Assembly (NCBI GenBank): GCA_020205615.1
Contig: CM035166.1
Coordinates: 85,888,862 to 85,952,861, forward strand
DNA from: Panax quinquefolius
Taxonomy: Eukaryota > Streptophyta > Magnoliopsida > Apiales > Araliaceae
DNA: 64,000 nt
Direction: 5' to 3'
The translations under genes and the position numbers were made by a program. The notes under the pieces were generated by a model. That model did not search any database and was not told where the DNA came from. It worked only from the letters and a program-made list of their open reading frames with translations. Position 1 is the stretch's first letter, and each line of letters opens with the position of its first letter. Of this stretch, positions 45,198-57,693 are shown one piece after another.

Positions 45198-46811
45198 ATG
45201 CAAACGCGATCGAAGAAGCTAGATTTATTGCCTTTTACGAGGACGACATCGACAAAAGGTTTCATTGATTTGCGTAAGTGGGTTAAAGAAACCAAAGAGG
45301 CACTTGATAAGAAAGATACTATGGCTGAAGAAGAGCAAAAAGCATTGCGGGATTATGCTATCCATGCAGTTCATCAAATTCATCCGAGTATTACGAGGCT
45401 CGCATTATTATCGCTACAAGTTTTGAGATAAAACCGGGACAATATGATGATTCAAAATTCATGTCGGTTTGGAGGGTTACCAAATGATGATCCGAACGAT
45501 CACATAGTCGACTTTATAGAAATCTGCGATACTTTCAAGTATAATAATGTGTCGAGGATGCAATAAGGCTAAGGTTGTTTCCATTTACTCTCGAGAGATA
45601 AGGCTAAGAGTTGGCTCCATTCACTACCACCCGTGCTCGATTACTACATGGAACGACCTAGCCGTAAATTTATTGCAAAGTTTTTCCACCGCAAAAAAAA
45701 CAAACAAAGTTAATGAACGATATCTTCTCTCTTTCATTCAAAGACGATTCGTAATCACTATATGAAGCATGGGAGAGATTTAAAGACTCATTGAGAAAAT
45801 GTCCACACCATGGGATTCCTAAATGGCTTCAGTGCAAACTTTTATAATGGTTTATTCAAAGATGGTGAGATCGAGTATAGATGCTGCAGCGGGAGGAGCT
45901 ATTATGGCCAAGAATTGTGATGAGGGGTATCAATTGCTTGAAACCATGGCAACTGATAATAATTATCGATGGCACAACAAAGAAGAACGACTTAGCCAAG
46001 GACGATGAAGGGTTTATGAAGTGGATGCGATGACAAAGATTATCATTTCAAGTGATAAATTTCAGTTTCGCTTCTTACAAAGAAGATAGATGCACTTGGG
46101 TACAACCAGCGATTCAAAATGGAAACTATTTGTGAAATATATGCGGGTAGCCACTCAAGTGATCGATGTGCAATAAATCCACGAGTCACCCAGTTTGTTT
46201 CAGTTATAATCGGCAAGCAGGCGATTATCCAAACAACAAATACAATCCAGAGTGAGAAACAACTCAAATTTTTCTTGGAGTAATAATCACCACATGTTCA
46301 AGCCCAAGCTCCAAGGCAATCATATCCACCTGGATTTCAGCCACATCAACAATCTCAACAACACCCACAACCTCATCAACCTGATAAGCTATCACAAATG
46401 GAAGAATTGTTGGCAAGATTGGCAACTCAGTTTGAAGCCACAACGAAAAACCAATCAGCTGCAATAAAGAATCTTGAGAACCAAATTGGGCAGATAGCTA
46501 GTGCTTTGAATACTAGAACTCCAGGTTCTTTACCTAGTGATACGGAGAAAAATCCAAGGAATGATGGAAATGAACATTGTAAGGCAGTTACACTCTGAAG
46601 TGGGAAGGAGTTGACTACAGATTTAGACGGACAAAAGAAAATAATTTCTGCCGAGGATGGTGAAAAAGAGAGTGGAAATTCAGAAAGTAAATCTGGGGAA
46701 AATGTTGTGAAAAAACAACAAGAAGATAAGCAAACAACAGTCGTACCACCTGTGCCGTTTCCTCAAAGATTTCAAAAGCATAAATTAGATAGACAATTTT
46801 CAAAATTTTAG
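45198..46811 (+). pseudogene. Athila-like gag
   Basis: The start at 45198 (MQTRSKKLD) gives 77 residues before a stop. The capsid part follows in broken frames: FGGLPNDDPNDHIVDF and EICDTFKYNNVS (about 45465-45550); TTWNDLAVNLLQSF (45547-45765); then DAAAGGAIMAKNCDEGYQLL and NNYRWHNKEE (45823-46008), all in the order seen in Athila gag. The C-terminal helix EELLARLATQFEATTKNQSA and NLENQIGQIASALN (46398-46598) matches the gag-protease linker of that lineage. At least five frame breaks are needed to join these pieces. Confidence 0.82.
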
Positions 46812-46839
46812 AAGTGTTCAAAAGTCGCAAATCAACATT

Positions 46840-47700
46840 CCATTCACAGATGCTTTAGAACAAATGCCTAGCTATGCAAAATTCATGAAAGATATTTTAG
46901 CAAGAAAGAGGAAGCTAGGGGATTTGAAACCGTAGCGTTGATGAAGAATGTAGTGAAATTCGCAAAGAAAGTTACCACCGAAGTGAAGGATCCGGGTAGC
47001 TTCACCATACCGTAACGATTGGGCCCCAGTTCTTTAATGAGATGTTTGTGTGATTTGGGTGCGTAGTATTAACTTGATGCCGCTTTTCGATCTACACTCG
47101 ATTAGGATTACCAAAGCACCAAAGCCAACAAATATCTCTTCTTCTGTTTCGCAGATAGATCGGTGACATACCCTAGGGGCATTGTGGAAGACATATTAGT
47201 GAAGGTGGACAAATTCATATTTCCAAATTTACTTCATCATTGTGTTGGACTATGAAGAGGATAAAGACATACCCATTATCCTTGGAAGACCATTTTTAGC
47301 CACTTGGAAGGACATTAATTGATGTACAAAAAGGAGAGTTAACGATGAGAGTCCAAGATGAAGAAGTAACGTTTAATGTTTTCAAGGTTATGAAATTCCG
47401 AAGGGGAGGAAGAGTGCTTTAGAGTTGATCCGATTCAAGAAGCAACTAGAGAGGTATTTAGTGAATTTGTGAATGAAGACCCTCTTGAAAGTGCATTGGT
47501 TAGTGAAAATTTATTTGATGATTCAACTGTGCTAGAATGGGTTCAAATGTTAGATTCAAAGAATCAAGTTCACACGAAGTTTGCAAAAATTTGAACCTAT
47601 GGATTTTTGGGGAAAGCGGGATGAAAAGGTAAAATCATCTTTAGAAGAACCGCCCACCTTGGAACTTAAGCCATTGCTTTAACCATCTACGGTACAGATG
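46840..47700 (+). pseudogene. Athila-like protease region, decayed
   Basis: Only broken frames remain. DALEQMPSYAKFMKDIL (about 46853-46905) is the standard segment before Athila protease. Around 47050-47310 pieces resembling VDKFIFPN and PIILGRPFLAT can be followed through several shifts. The catalytic Asp-containing box is not readable with confidence. Confidence 0.6.
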
Positions 47701-47739
47701 CCTACCTTGGTTCTTCTTCTACCTTTCTAGTTATTATTT

Positions 47740-48800
47740 CGCATCACTTGATAAGGTTCAAGAAGAAAAAGCTACTAAGGGTACTTGGCAATTCAAGACC
47801 GCTCTGGGTGGACTCTTGTGGATATCAAGGAATAAGCCCATCAATTTGCATGCATAAGATTCTATTGGAAGATGAAGTGAAATCGATTATTGAACAACAA
47901 CGAAGACTCAATCCCATCTTGAAGGAAGTTATAAAAAGGAAATCATTAAATGGTTGGACGCGGAATTATCTACCCTATCTCGAGATAGCTCATGGGTAAG
48001 TCCGTTCATTGTGTGCCAAAGAAAGGGGAATGACAAGAATTGCAAATGAGCATAATGAATTGATCCCGACTTCGAGCGAAGCTACGGGTTGGCGGGTGTG
48101 TATGGATTATAGAAAGTTGAACAATGCCACTCGAAGGACCATTTTCCTCTACCATTCATAGATCGGATGTTGGGGATGGGCTTCGCAGATACATGAGTAT
48201 TATTGTCTTTTGGATGGATACTCGTGTTATAACCAGATTGCCATTGCACCGAGGATCGGGAGAAGATGACATTCACATGCCCATATGGTACCTTTGCTTT
48301 TGCAGAATGTCTTTTGGATTATGTAATGCCACTTACGACATTTCAATCGGTGTATGATGGCTATTTTCTCCGATATGGTCGAACAAAATCTCGAGGTATT
48401 TATGGATGATTTTTCGTTTTTGGGGATTCATTTGATTATTGTTTGAAAATCTCACCTCGTGCTCAAGCGGTGTATGGAAACGAATTTGGTTTTAAACTAG
48501 GAGAAATGTCATTTTATGGTGCAAGAGGAATAATCTTGGGTCATCGAGTGTCATCAAAAGGAATTGAAGTTGATAGAGCTAAGATCAAAACCATCGAGAG
48601 CCCGCCACCACCTATTTTCAATAAAGGGTATTCAAGTTTTTTGGGACAATGGTTTCTATAGACGATTTATAAAAGACTTCTCCAAAATCACGAAACCACT
48701 TTGCAATCTTTTGGAGAAGGATGTCCCATTCAACTTTGATCAAGCATGCCTAGAAGCTTTTGATGTGTTGAAGAAGAAACTTGTTACCGCTTTTTTGTAA
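47740..48800 (+). pseudogene. Athila-like reverse transcriptase
   Basis: Fragments in several frames: LNPILKEVIKRKSLN (47900-47950); DHFPLPFIDRMLG near 48135-48175; FMDD at 48399-48410, the catalytic box in the Athila form; then LGHRVSSKGIEVDRAKIKTI (48536-48597) and RRFIKDFSKITKPLCNLLEK (48661-48720). Many indels interrupt it; the fingers region is the worst affected. Confidence 0.82.
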
Positions 48801-48805
48801 TCATA

Positions 48806-49200
48806 GTGCCAGATTGGAGTATCCCAATCGAATTAATGTGTGATGCTAGCGACTTTGCGATTGGCGCAGTTCTTGGCCAACGTAAGGATAAAATTTTTCA
48901 TGCTATATACTATGCTAGTAAGACATTAACGGATGCCCTACTTAATTATACCACTACCGAGAAGGAGCTATTAGCAGTTGTTTATGGATTTGATAAATTT
49001 CGATCATATTTGATTGGGACAAAAGTGATTGTGTTTACAGATCATTAGACAATTAAGTACTTAATAGCAAAGAAGGATGATAAGCCGAGATTAATTAGAT
49101 GGGTATTATTGCTACAAGAGTTTCACTTGGAGATCCGGACCTAAAAGGAACAGAATAATCAAAGGTCGATCATTTATCACGATTAGAGAATGCAGAACTA
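48806..49200 (+). pseudogene. Athila-like RNase H
   Basis: The frame 48806-49048 carries IELMCDASDFAIGAVLGQ (catalytic Asp), YASKTLTDALLNYTTTEKEL (Glu) and GTKVIVFTDH (Asp). A TAG follows DH at 49046-49048 where the frame would continue; the next residues [15 protein letters not shown] are in the same phase, so this is one nonsense change. Later parts are broken. Confidence 0.85.
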
Positions 49201-49419
49201 AAAAAAGATGACACAACAGTGATCAATGAATTTTTCCCGGATGAACAACTGTTTGTGGTAAGGATGGATACTCCATGGTATGCAGATTATGTAAATTTCA
49301 TTGTGAGTAAGGTGTTTCCGCCAGATTTAACAAGTCAACAGAAGAAGAAATTTCTCCATGATGTGAAACAAGATTTATGGATGAGCCGTTTTTATTTAAA
49401 CAATGTGGAGATCAAGTAA

Positions 49420-50470
49420 TAAGAAGGTGTGTTAGGAAGTTGAAATGGAAAATATTCTCTACCAATGTCATGCATCTAACTATGGTGGACATTTCATGGG
49501 GAGAAAGAACGGCTGACTAAGGTGTTTCAATGTGGATTCTTCCGCCAACACTCTTTAAGGATGCCCGTGTTTTCATTGAAATGTGACAGATGCCAAAGAG
49601 TGGGTAATATATCAAAGCGACAAGAGATGCCACTAAACATGATCTTAGAAGTCGAATTATTTGATGTTTGGGGCATCGACTTCATGGGACCATTTCCATC
49701 ATCTTTTAGCAACTCCTATATACTTCTAGCGGTGGACTACGTTTCGAAGTGGGTAGAAGCTATAGCATCGCCCACCAATGATGCTAAAGTTGTGGTTACG
49801 TTCATTCGGAAGACTATTTTCTCTAGATTTAGCACTACTCGTGCAATCATTAGTGATGAAGGCACGCACTTCTGTAATAAGCAGTTCTCAGCTATTCTCG
49901 CTAAGTACGGAGTCACTCATAAGATAGCTACTGCTTACCATCCACAAACAAGTGGTCAAGCCGAGGTATCTAACCGAGAAGTGAAGCGAATCCTCGAGAA
50001 GATAGTGAACCCTAGTCGGAAAGACTGGGCTAGTAAGTTGGATGATGCTTTATGGGCATATCGTACAGCTTACAAAACTCCGATAGGGATGTCTCCGTAC
50101 AGGTTAGTATATGGGAAGGCATGCCATCTTCCAGTTGAACTAGAACACAGTGCTTATTGGGCAATTCGGAAGTTAAACTTTGATATGCATGCTGCGGGAG
50201 AGAAGCGCCTCTTACAATTGAACCAAATGGATGAATTCAGACTCCAATCATACGAGAACGCGAAGTTATATAAAGAAAAGGTTAAGAGGTGGCATGATGA
50301 GAAAATTTCGAAAGAAAGTTTCAAGTGGAAAATAAAGGTTATTATACAATTCAAGGCTTAAATTGTTTCTAGAAAGTTGAAATCCCGTTGGTCGGGGCCA
50401 TTTATCATTACAAAAGTTTATCCTCACGAGTGTGGAGGTGGAAGACCCGGATGCTAAATGTAATTTCAAA
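49420..50470 (+). pseudogene. Athila-like integrase
   Basis: The best-preserved domain of this element: 279 open residues at 49522-50361. It shows C21 and C24 of the zinc-binding domain ([10 protein letters not shown]), catalytic D53 ([10 protein letters not shown]), D112 (IISDEGTHF) and E148 ([10 protein letters not shown]), again with a 35-residue gap. [18 protein letters not shown] and [20 protein letters not shown] follow, typical of Athila integrase. The upstream zinc-finger histidines are in a broken frame before 49522, and the C-terminal end is shifted near 50345. Confidence 0.9.
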
Positions 50471-52106
50471 GTCAACTATCGGAGATTGAAACACTACTAT
50501 GGGGGTTGTGTTGATCGTGAAAGGACATCGGTCAACCTTCATTGATTAGAACAAAGAAGAAAGTCAGTCAAGACTATAAACTAAGCGCTTAACCGGGAGG
50601 CAACCTGTGAATTTTTATTGTTATTTTCTATTTTTTACTTTTATTTTGTTTAATTTGCTTTACTGTTAGTTTATTTAGTGGTTAAACTTTTATAATTTAG
50701 GTTTTGTTACACCCCTTATGTTCTCTAACACGATATTTAATTGATTTGAGGTGGTAGGAAACATGAATTCTTATTTAGCGGGGTTTGACTAATGGCCACC
50801 ACGACTACCCAGTCGGGGTCTCGCCCCCCCGGTGAATGAAATGAGTGTACCACCAAGTGGTCGGTTAGGTCATAAGTGGGCAAATACTGAAGCCAAGCAC
50901 TTATGAGCTCAATAGAAGAATATCCGTTTGTCAAATTCTCATATTTCTAATCATTTCCCTCATTTTTAGGGTTATTGAATTGCTAAGTGGTGTAGGTTAT
51001 TTATTTATTTATTTATTTTATTTAGGCGAATCTTTAATGTTGGTTAGTTTTCTTTTATTTTAGAATGTAGTTTATCTAGGTTATGGTTTTAGAATAAGTC
51101 TTAATTTAAGTTGTGGTATGCAGGTTGGGAGCACAAAGAAGCAAACAGTAAACCAAAGGCCCAAGACATGCCCAAGCGCCTAGGCGGCCAAGCCAGGCAC
51201 AAGCCAAGCGCCTAGGCGCCCACTTGCAGTAGCCCAGACGAGCACCAAGCGCCTAGGCGCCCATACCTAGGCCAAACCAAGTTACTAGTCTCCCCAAGTC
51301 AAGAGCTACACAATACGCCCAAGCGCTAAAGCGGTCAATCACAGCAATACCAAGCGCTAGAAAGCGCCTGTCGCATCCACACACATATCGCTACCAAGCG
51401 CTTAAGCGGTCCCAAATTAAGCATACTCAAGCGCTTAAAGCGCCATGTCAGAATCTAAAAAAAAAATATAAGCCCTAATCGAGCAATACTCTTCCAAACC
51501 CAAATCAAACACTCTCTCTTGCTCTCCCACACCAACTCAAACTCACTCAAATCACATCCCTCCTCTAATTTAGCCCACTATAATAACTTCTTCTTGTATA
51601 AGGATAACCAAACACTCAATCTCCTACCCAAACTCAAAGGTAATTAATCTCCATATGGTCATCCTTCATCACCAATTCTGGGCACCAACTCACATTCAAG
51701 CCACATCTATCTCAAGTAAGTGCTCAAACCTCAAAAAAATAAAAAATTGCTCCTAGAACTTTGATTGGAATATCATATCCGCTATAACCAAGTAAGTGCA
51801 CAAGATTTTATTGCAAATTATTTGGATTTGCTTGGATAATAGCTAAGGTAGTAAGTTGAAGTTGGTTATTTCATTGTGTTGACTCAAGTGGATTTGGGTA
51901 CTTCTCATTGTTGCTTGTATTGCATCGGACGCACTAGTGTGCTTAGTTATTGACAAATTTGGTGAAAATTAAGTTTGGGGAGTGCCTACCAATAGTGTTC
52001 AAAATTTGTGCACACCAAGTGTTCGATATATTGTCACAAAGAAGATTGGCCCATACTAAGCCTCTGAACATCGTCTATTGGGCAAGTAATTCACACACAA
52101 GACTCA
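50471..52106 (+). other. Athila-like spacer between integrase and extra ORF
   Basis: About 1.6 kb without coding signs. The section 51170-51440 holds at least seven AAGCGCCTAGGCGCC or AAGCGCTTAAGCGG-type motifs. From about 51465 there is a TATA-like AAAATATAAGCCC followed by a long C- and A-rich, G-poor stretch (51480-51650) resembling a transcribed leader. A CTTAACCGGGAGGCAACC block near 50587 follows the pol end. Confidence 0.6.
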
Positions 52107-53330
52107 TGGCTACTAAAAAGGCAAAGAGGCGAGACTTGGCACTTCACTAAGTATGACAAAAAGAGATTTATAAGTGTTAAGTGCGTCCAAAGATATTACA
52201 ATGTGCTTTTCTAGTAAAACGCTAATTCTCGAAAGGATTATTATCCAGAGGCGTAAGATGGGGAGTTATTACAAATGATTGGGAGTAGAAGATGGGTGAA
52301 CTTTACATCCCAACCGGATTCATCGGTCATTAAAATTGTTAAGGAATTCTATGCCAATGTAAAAGATGTTGTTGGTAACATAATTTGGGTTCGCGGAAAA
52401 TCGGTGTGGAGGTCGGGCTTTTAGGACAATAAATGCTTACTACTACGGCTTGAACATAATACCCAATAATGGTTACATGCAATATTTAGAGCACGAAGCT
52501 AGACTATAGTGAGATCATTCAAGCTTTTGTGTGTACCGAACAACATGGAAATTAATGATCAACAAGAAGTCGTTTTGTTCCCTACATCCGCACTAAGCAG
52601 TTATGGGAAAGCATGGCATGCCTTTATTTGTGCCAAGTTGATGCCGTGTAGGCATATGAGTGATGTTATAAATCAACGGGTAGTGTTGCTTTTCTGCATT
52701 GCACAAGGAAAAACTATAGATGTGGGTCATGTTATACATGATTCAATTGACAAAGCAATTCGAGGAGGGACCTCAGGTGGATTACCTCACCCATCTTTGA
52801 TCACTGGACTATGTCAACAAGCTGGAGTCAAATGGGATGTCAAGAAGCTAGACAACCTCCCTTAGCTGCGTTTGACCACTCGCTTATTAAGAAGTACAAG
52901 GTATGGGGTGGGGTATACCACACCCAGAGGGTTAGGGTTCATTATCGTGCCTCCCGAGTCCGCAAGTACCGAGCCTAATCAACAATTACACGACAATCCT
53001 CCCGCGGATTTGGAAGTTACGGGCCACCACCAAATTTTTTTGAAGATATTCACGAGAATTAAGAAATCAAACTAGAAGGATTGACATGGTGGCTACTAGA
53101 GTTCAATGAGGTTTTGACCGGGTTGAAAGAAATCGGGATAGCCTAGCTCAACGACAAACAAAGATGTATCGAACTATAGAAGCAAAGATTCCTAGAGATG
53201 TTTGATCGCATGAATCCAATACCGCCGCCTCCCTACCAATTTCCCCATTGTCTGCGCAGACCCCTCAATTGATCTACCCCCGAAGATGAGGTTGATGAAG
53301 AAGAAGACAAGGATACCGACGAGGAATAAG
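52107..53330 (+). pseudogene. Extra ORF in envelope position, plant transposon protein domain
   Basis: Starts at ATG 52107 (MATKKAKRRDLALH). Broken frames continue with ILERIIIQRRKM, then VIKIVKEFYANVKDVVGN and IIWVRGKSVW (52325-52410), INAYYYGLNIIPNN (about 52425), and the open frame 52509-52865 with SYGKAWHAFICAKLMPCRHM, GKTIDVGHVIHDSIDKAIRG and LPHPSLITGLCQQAGVKWD. These form the domain usually labelled putative plant transposon protein, found in the 3' ORF of Athila-type elements. The ORF ends with an acidic tail (DEVDEEEDKDTDEE) at 53288-53330. I see no signal peptide or transmembrane segment, so an envelope role is not supported. Confidence 0.75.
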
Positions 53331-54522
53331 GCGCCTATCTTTCGTGGAAGTCCTCAAGGCCTAATTTCTTATGTTTTGTTTGTTATATACAATGAAGACA
53401 TCGTGATAGGTGAAGTTTGGGGTGCATTCTTCCGGGCCCAGATTGCATTCATGTAGTATTCATTTAGTAGTTTTGCATTCATATAGTATTCATTTAAGTA
53501 GTTTTCATGTAATTTTCATTCTACTTTCTTAAAAAAAAAAGAAAAGAAAATTTCAAATATTTGCATATTTCCAGCTGTTAGATAGTTTAAGTCTGTTTTG
53601 GCCAGTGATGAGATTGGAATTGAGTAGACAAGTATAGTACTGACTGTTAAAACTGTGATGTGATTTCTTGTCATGATTTGAATCTTTACCTATTTAAAAC
53701 TGATATAATAAGGATAGCACAGTAAAAACAGCTATGTTGACTGATTGAGTTTAAATTGACACATAATGGACGTCTTGAGGATAATACTAGTTTAAATGAA
53801 TGAAAGACATGAATAGGCGGCGTTGACTGAATTTAGACAAAAACTTAAGTTTGGGGGAAAATTTTGGGATATATAAGCTTCAAAAAAAAAAAAAAAAAAA
53901 AAAAATACCGTGGCTAGTTTTGTTTCGGGGCCTTTGTTACTTGAGCAAGTACGCCCGAAGGGGTGTCTTAACACCTAGCGCCCTAAGGTCTTATATGGTC
54001 TGGGAGTCGTTGGTTGAAAGCTCGCTAATGGGTAGCACTGTTAGCCTAATGGAATGAGACATTGCACAGTCATGGTTTAAAAAAAGAGATAAACAATAAA
54101 ACGGGAAAAGAGCAAAAAGCCCCCGTAATGATAAGTAAAGCATAAGTATCCCGGATTGGACTCTTGAATTTGGTGGATGTTTGACTTTAGTTGGATCTAG
54201 CTTGTTCGTGAATTTTGTGAGTTGACACTATATGACGCCTTTAAAGAGATCTATTATGTTTTATATTTAGCATTATATTAGTTAGCATTGTTGTTCAGCA
54301 CACACGCACTATATCAGTAATAACAGGGTAAGATTTGATGATTGACTAGGAAATTATTAATCTGTCTTGATATGATGTACTAGCATGTTTAATCTGATTT
54401 CTCTGAGGCTTGATGAATAGATTTTGTTCTGTTTGACTGCTGAAATTTTAGGCACGTAGATAATCGTATTGCATATTTAGTTATCAGATTGTGTTTTATT
54501 GCTTGGGGATAAGCAATTGGTT
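53331..54522 (+). other. Athila-like 3' non-coding region
   Basis: No gene. It holds a 25-base A run (53882-53906) just after GATATATAAGC, and AAGTTTGGGG at 53413 and 53847 in addition to the functional-looking tract at 54523. Confidence 0.65.
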
Positions 54523-54536
54523 AAGTTTGGGGTATT
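54523..54536 (+). other. Athila-like polypurine tract
   Basis: AAGTTTGGGGTATT directly before the 3' LTR start TGATGAG. The AAGTTTGGGG core is characteristic of Athila elements. Confidence 0.75.
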
Positions 54537-55865
54537 TGATGAGTAGGTTTTATACCTATGAACCGATATTATTAAACTTAATTATTGCTAACTTTAATTG
54601 TTTTTAGTATTTTTTATCTGCTTTTGTGTTTATTTCTTGTAGGTTGGAGCCGGATGGACAAATTGGTCATTTTGAAGAAGAAAAAGGTCAAAAATCATTA
54701 AAATTAAAGTCGAGTGACATTTTTGTAATTACGTGGTCTCGGTCAAGTGCGCTTCAGCGCTGAAAATAGCTTGTGTTGAGCGCCTAAGCGCTCATGCGTG
54801 TGCAAAAGGAGGATTTTCTACTTCCAAGTGGGTTTTTGAAGCCAAGAAGGAATCTGAATGAGAGGAGAGACTAATACAAATAGGAGGAGACTTTAGAAAA
54901 GACGAGGATTCAATTTTTCAAGGGATTCGCAGAGAGAACAACGAAGAAAAACACGATGGAAAATTGCAAGGGCTGAAGATCAAAGAGAGAGTATTGGAGA
55001 AAAATCAGAGTTTCTTCTTCTCTTTTCTCTAGTTTTATCTTTTGTAATTATCTGGGATGTTTGGATTATTAATTTGGATGATGTTTTTCTTTATTATTAG
55101 CATGAACTAAATTTTCATTAAGATTGCAACGGAACTTGGTATGTAGTTTAAATTGAACCTTCCCATTGAATGAAAGTTGGTTTTTATTGAATTGTTTATT
55201 ATATCTTTTGCTTATTTATTGATTAATTGTTTGGCCAACAATTATTTTGATAATCTATATAAAATTGGAAGATGGAGTATAGATTGAGATCTGGATATGA
55301 TAACATCTGCTCATATAATCCGAATAGGTTAATATGATTAGCATGTAGGATAGAAATATACCTATGTGTCTTTTGTATCCTTTGAAAGAATTTATGCGTT
55401 AACCCTAATTAACTTGATCCACATAGGAATATAGTGAATTAATTGAGTAGGGTGTTCCTTGTAATTTTGTGTCTTAAGGATCGGAGTTAGGAGGATTTGT
55501 TCACTTGTTTTGAAAAAAGTGTGTGAATTTTATAAATCATTCTTGGATAATGATTCATATTAATTAATTGCTTTAAATGGGAAGAGAATTGATTTAAATG
55601 AAATACCAAGGGATGTTGTAATCTTAACCTATTAAATCTGCAGTTATTCTTGTGAAATTTTGATTTTTAATCATTAGTTTTGTTAAGTTTAAATTTCAAA
55701 TCAAAACAAAATTTCAGTAGTTTAAAATAGGATTAATTGCATTAGAATTAGTAATTGATAAAAATTAGTCTATTTCTCGTGGGAACGATATCCTCGCTAA
55801 CTATTGAATATTATAATTGAACGCAGATACTTGCATGGTAAAGTGCTATTAAAAATTAGGCAACA
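54537..55865 (+). repeat. Athila-like 3' LTR
   Basis: A 1,329-base partner of the 5' LTR. The palindrome has one changed base here (GAGCGCCTAAGCGCTC, 54778-54793), and the neighbouring motif reads GTGCGCTTCAGCGCT. Confidence 0.92.
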
Positions 55866-56103
55866 AGTACATGTGTTATTACAACATAGTAACTTAATTC
55901 CAAGCACCAACAATTAATATTTCAAAAATATTAACAAAGGAAATAAATAATGAATAATATTATTCAATTAATATTCCAAGTATCTTTATAAACACATTAA
56001 AATACTTCATAAAATTTACAACAAAGATCTTATCATCATTAAAGGTTCTTTGGAATTTTCAAAATTTTTCTCAAGATTATGCAAATTATCACAATTAATA
56101 CTA
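55866..56103. repeat. Fragment of Copia leader
   Basis: Matches 28975-29290 in the same orientation, sharing TTAATTCCAAGCACCAACAA, CAAAGATCTTATCATCAT and CAAATTATCACAATTAAT-type blocks with small gaps. It directly joins the Athila 3' LTR. Confidence 0.75.
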
Positions 56104-56630
56104 CTCCCTCTTTCCAAAGTAAGAGATGTTTTAAACTATGTTTTTCAAACATATACTAGATATTAGATGGACAATATTCATATTACCATTTTTTTATAAT
56201 AAAACCAAACTTTTGCAATTTATGAAAGACTAGTAATATAAAATCCAATAGTCCCCAGACATATACAAATATTAATTGTATGTATGTATTATACAAACTT
56301 TAATTTGGCTATATTTTGGAACCATTATAGAACTTGAGAAAACGCTTTAAACACAATATGGTTTAATAAGATTACGAACATCGAATCATGAAAGTTATTA
56401 CATCCCTAATCGATATAAAACGAATTCATGGTCTCATGTGTTAGTTATTATACTAACATGGAGATTTGAAATGTGTATTAAATAATACTATGAAAGCGAT
56501 CAAACCAGCTATATTCAATATGAGTTCTTTACTAATGTCTTTAATACCAAAATGCTCCACATGCATTCACTGCCAAAAGACCTCACATACATATGTTGAT
56601 CCTTTCTTGGAGAATTGAAAAGTTCAGTTT
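56104..56630. other. Unassigned DNA, one possible Stowaway end
   Basis: CTACTCCCTCTTTCCAAAGTAAG near 56103-56125 resembles a Stowaway MITE terminus after TA, but the opposite end was not found. The rest is AT-rich without a gene. Confidence 0.35.
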
Positions 56631-57693
56631 TAATAGATTCCACGGCACGCTGACGTGAGGTGGTCGTCGCCCCGATCGTTTCTAGCAAAGTTGTAGGATG
56701 GATTGCTTGCAACACCTTAACCCCTTGCCTATATGTAGACGGTAATCTTGGAACAATTGCTCGCGTTCGGAATTCTGCGTTGAATAGACACCAACGACAC
56801 CTTAACCCCTCGCTTATATTGAAGCGGTAATCTCGGTACAATCGACGATTGATGCGATAGAAGACGTCATACACAACTATGAATTGTTGTATGATAAGTC
56901 AAATTGAATCTCAAAGAAATAACTAAGAAAATAATTAGGAATTCTTCAAAGAACCAAAAGTAGAGAATAACCTCACAAATATATTGAATAATGAATAATG
57001 TGTTTGATTACATCAACTTGAACCTCTATTTATACTACTCAAAACAATCCAAATCTTAATAGGAATTTATAAACTATAACCCTAATTTCTATAAGGAAAT
57101 AGAAGTCAATTTGGAAAAGAAATTCTAATTAAAAAAAATCCTAATTACAATAGAATTTAAAACTAATTATAGATCCAAAAAAACAATTTCCATGCCGCGT
57201 GCAAATTACCATGTGAATTAATTAAAACTGATATCCCTTTGTAAGCTGCTAAAATTCGTGTACTGGTAGAAGTATATATGACCCAGCCTTATGATTGATA
57301 ACATGCATACGTGTTGCAGACGTGGCCCACTCACAAATATGTTGAACATACACTCCATGTGTTGCTTCATGTAAATTAATATTGAGAAGGCCCACTTGAT
57401 AATTTAAGACTGATAAAAAAAATATGTCCCACGTGAACATGATTTAATAACTTGCAGCCCACATGATTTACTAACCTCCTTTGCACATAAAATATGTTGA
57501 CTTTGTTAAGAAGATTAAAATTGGGCTTGTATCAAATTGACCCAAATTTGTATCTCTTGCTCTTGCGTTAGCTTCAGCCCAAACATCTTGGATCAATCCA
57601 TTGAGACCTTGTTTGAACCTCTTTGTTCTAGCCTTGCTTGATCCCCACGTCCCTTTAGTCTTGTTTGAATCCACGCATGCCATGTCCTTATCA
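56631..57693 (-). repeat. CRM-like 3' LTR
   Basis: On the minus strand it begins TGATAAGGACATGG and ends GGAATCTATTA (the usual CA end has become TA). It matches 62746-63823, including the CTATTTATACTACTC promoter segment near 57030. A 119-residue frame called at 56515-56874 lies across the LTR boundary and is not coding. Confidence 0.9.

Larger units (their letters stand above)
43753..55865 (+). mobile_element. Ty3/Gypsy Athila-like retrotransposon
   Basis: Two LTRs of 1,323 and 1,329 bases start TGATGAGTAGG and end GGCAACA. Between them lie an Athila-type primer site (TTTTGGCGCC), gag, protease, RT, RNase H and integrase in Gypsy order, a long spacer, an extra ORF in the envelope position and a purine tract ending AAGTTTGGGG. 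The coding region is heavily damaged although the LTRs look roughly 93-95% identical by eye. The flanking five bases do not match (GTTCG on the left, AGTAC on the right), so this is either an inter-element recombinant or its flanks have been rearranged. Confidence 0.9.

Noticed and set aside
56103..56125. Stowaway-like terminus CTCCCTCTTTCCAAAGTAAG
   Set aside because: Only one end is visible, with no inverted partner downstream, so no element could be bounded.
56515..56874. 119-residue frame also seen in part at 62797-62991
   Set aside because: It lies in both LTRs of the CRM-like element and crosses the LTR boundary; the repetition follows from the LTR pair.
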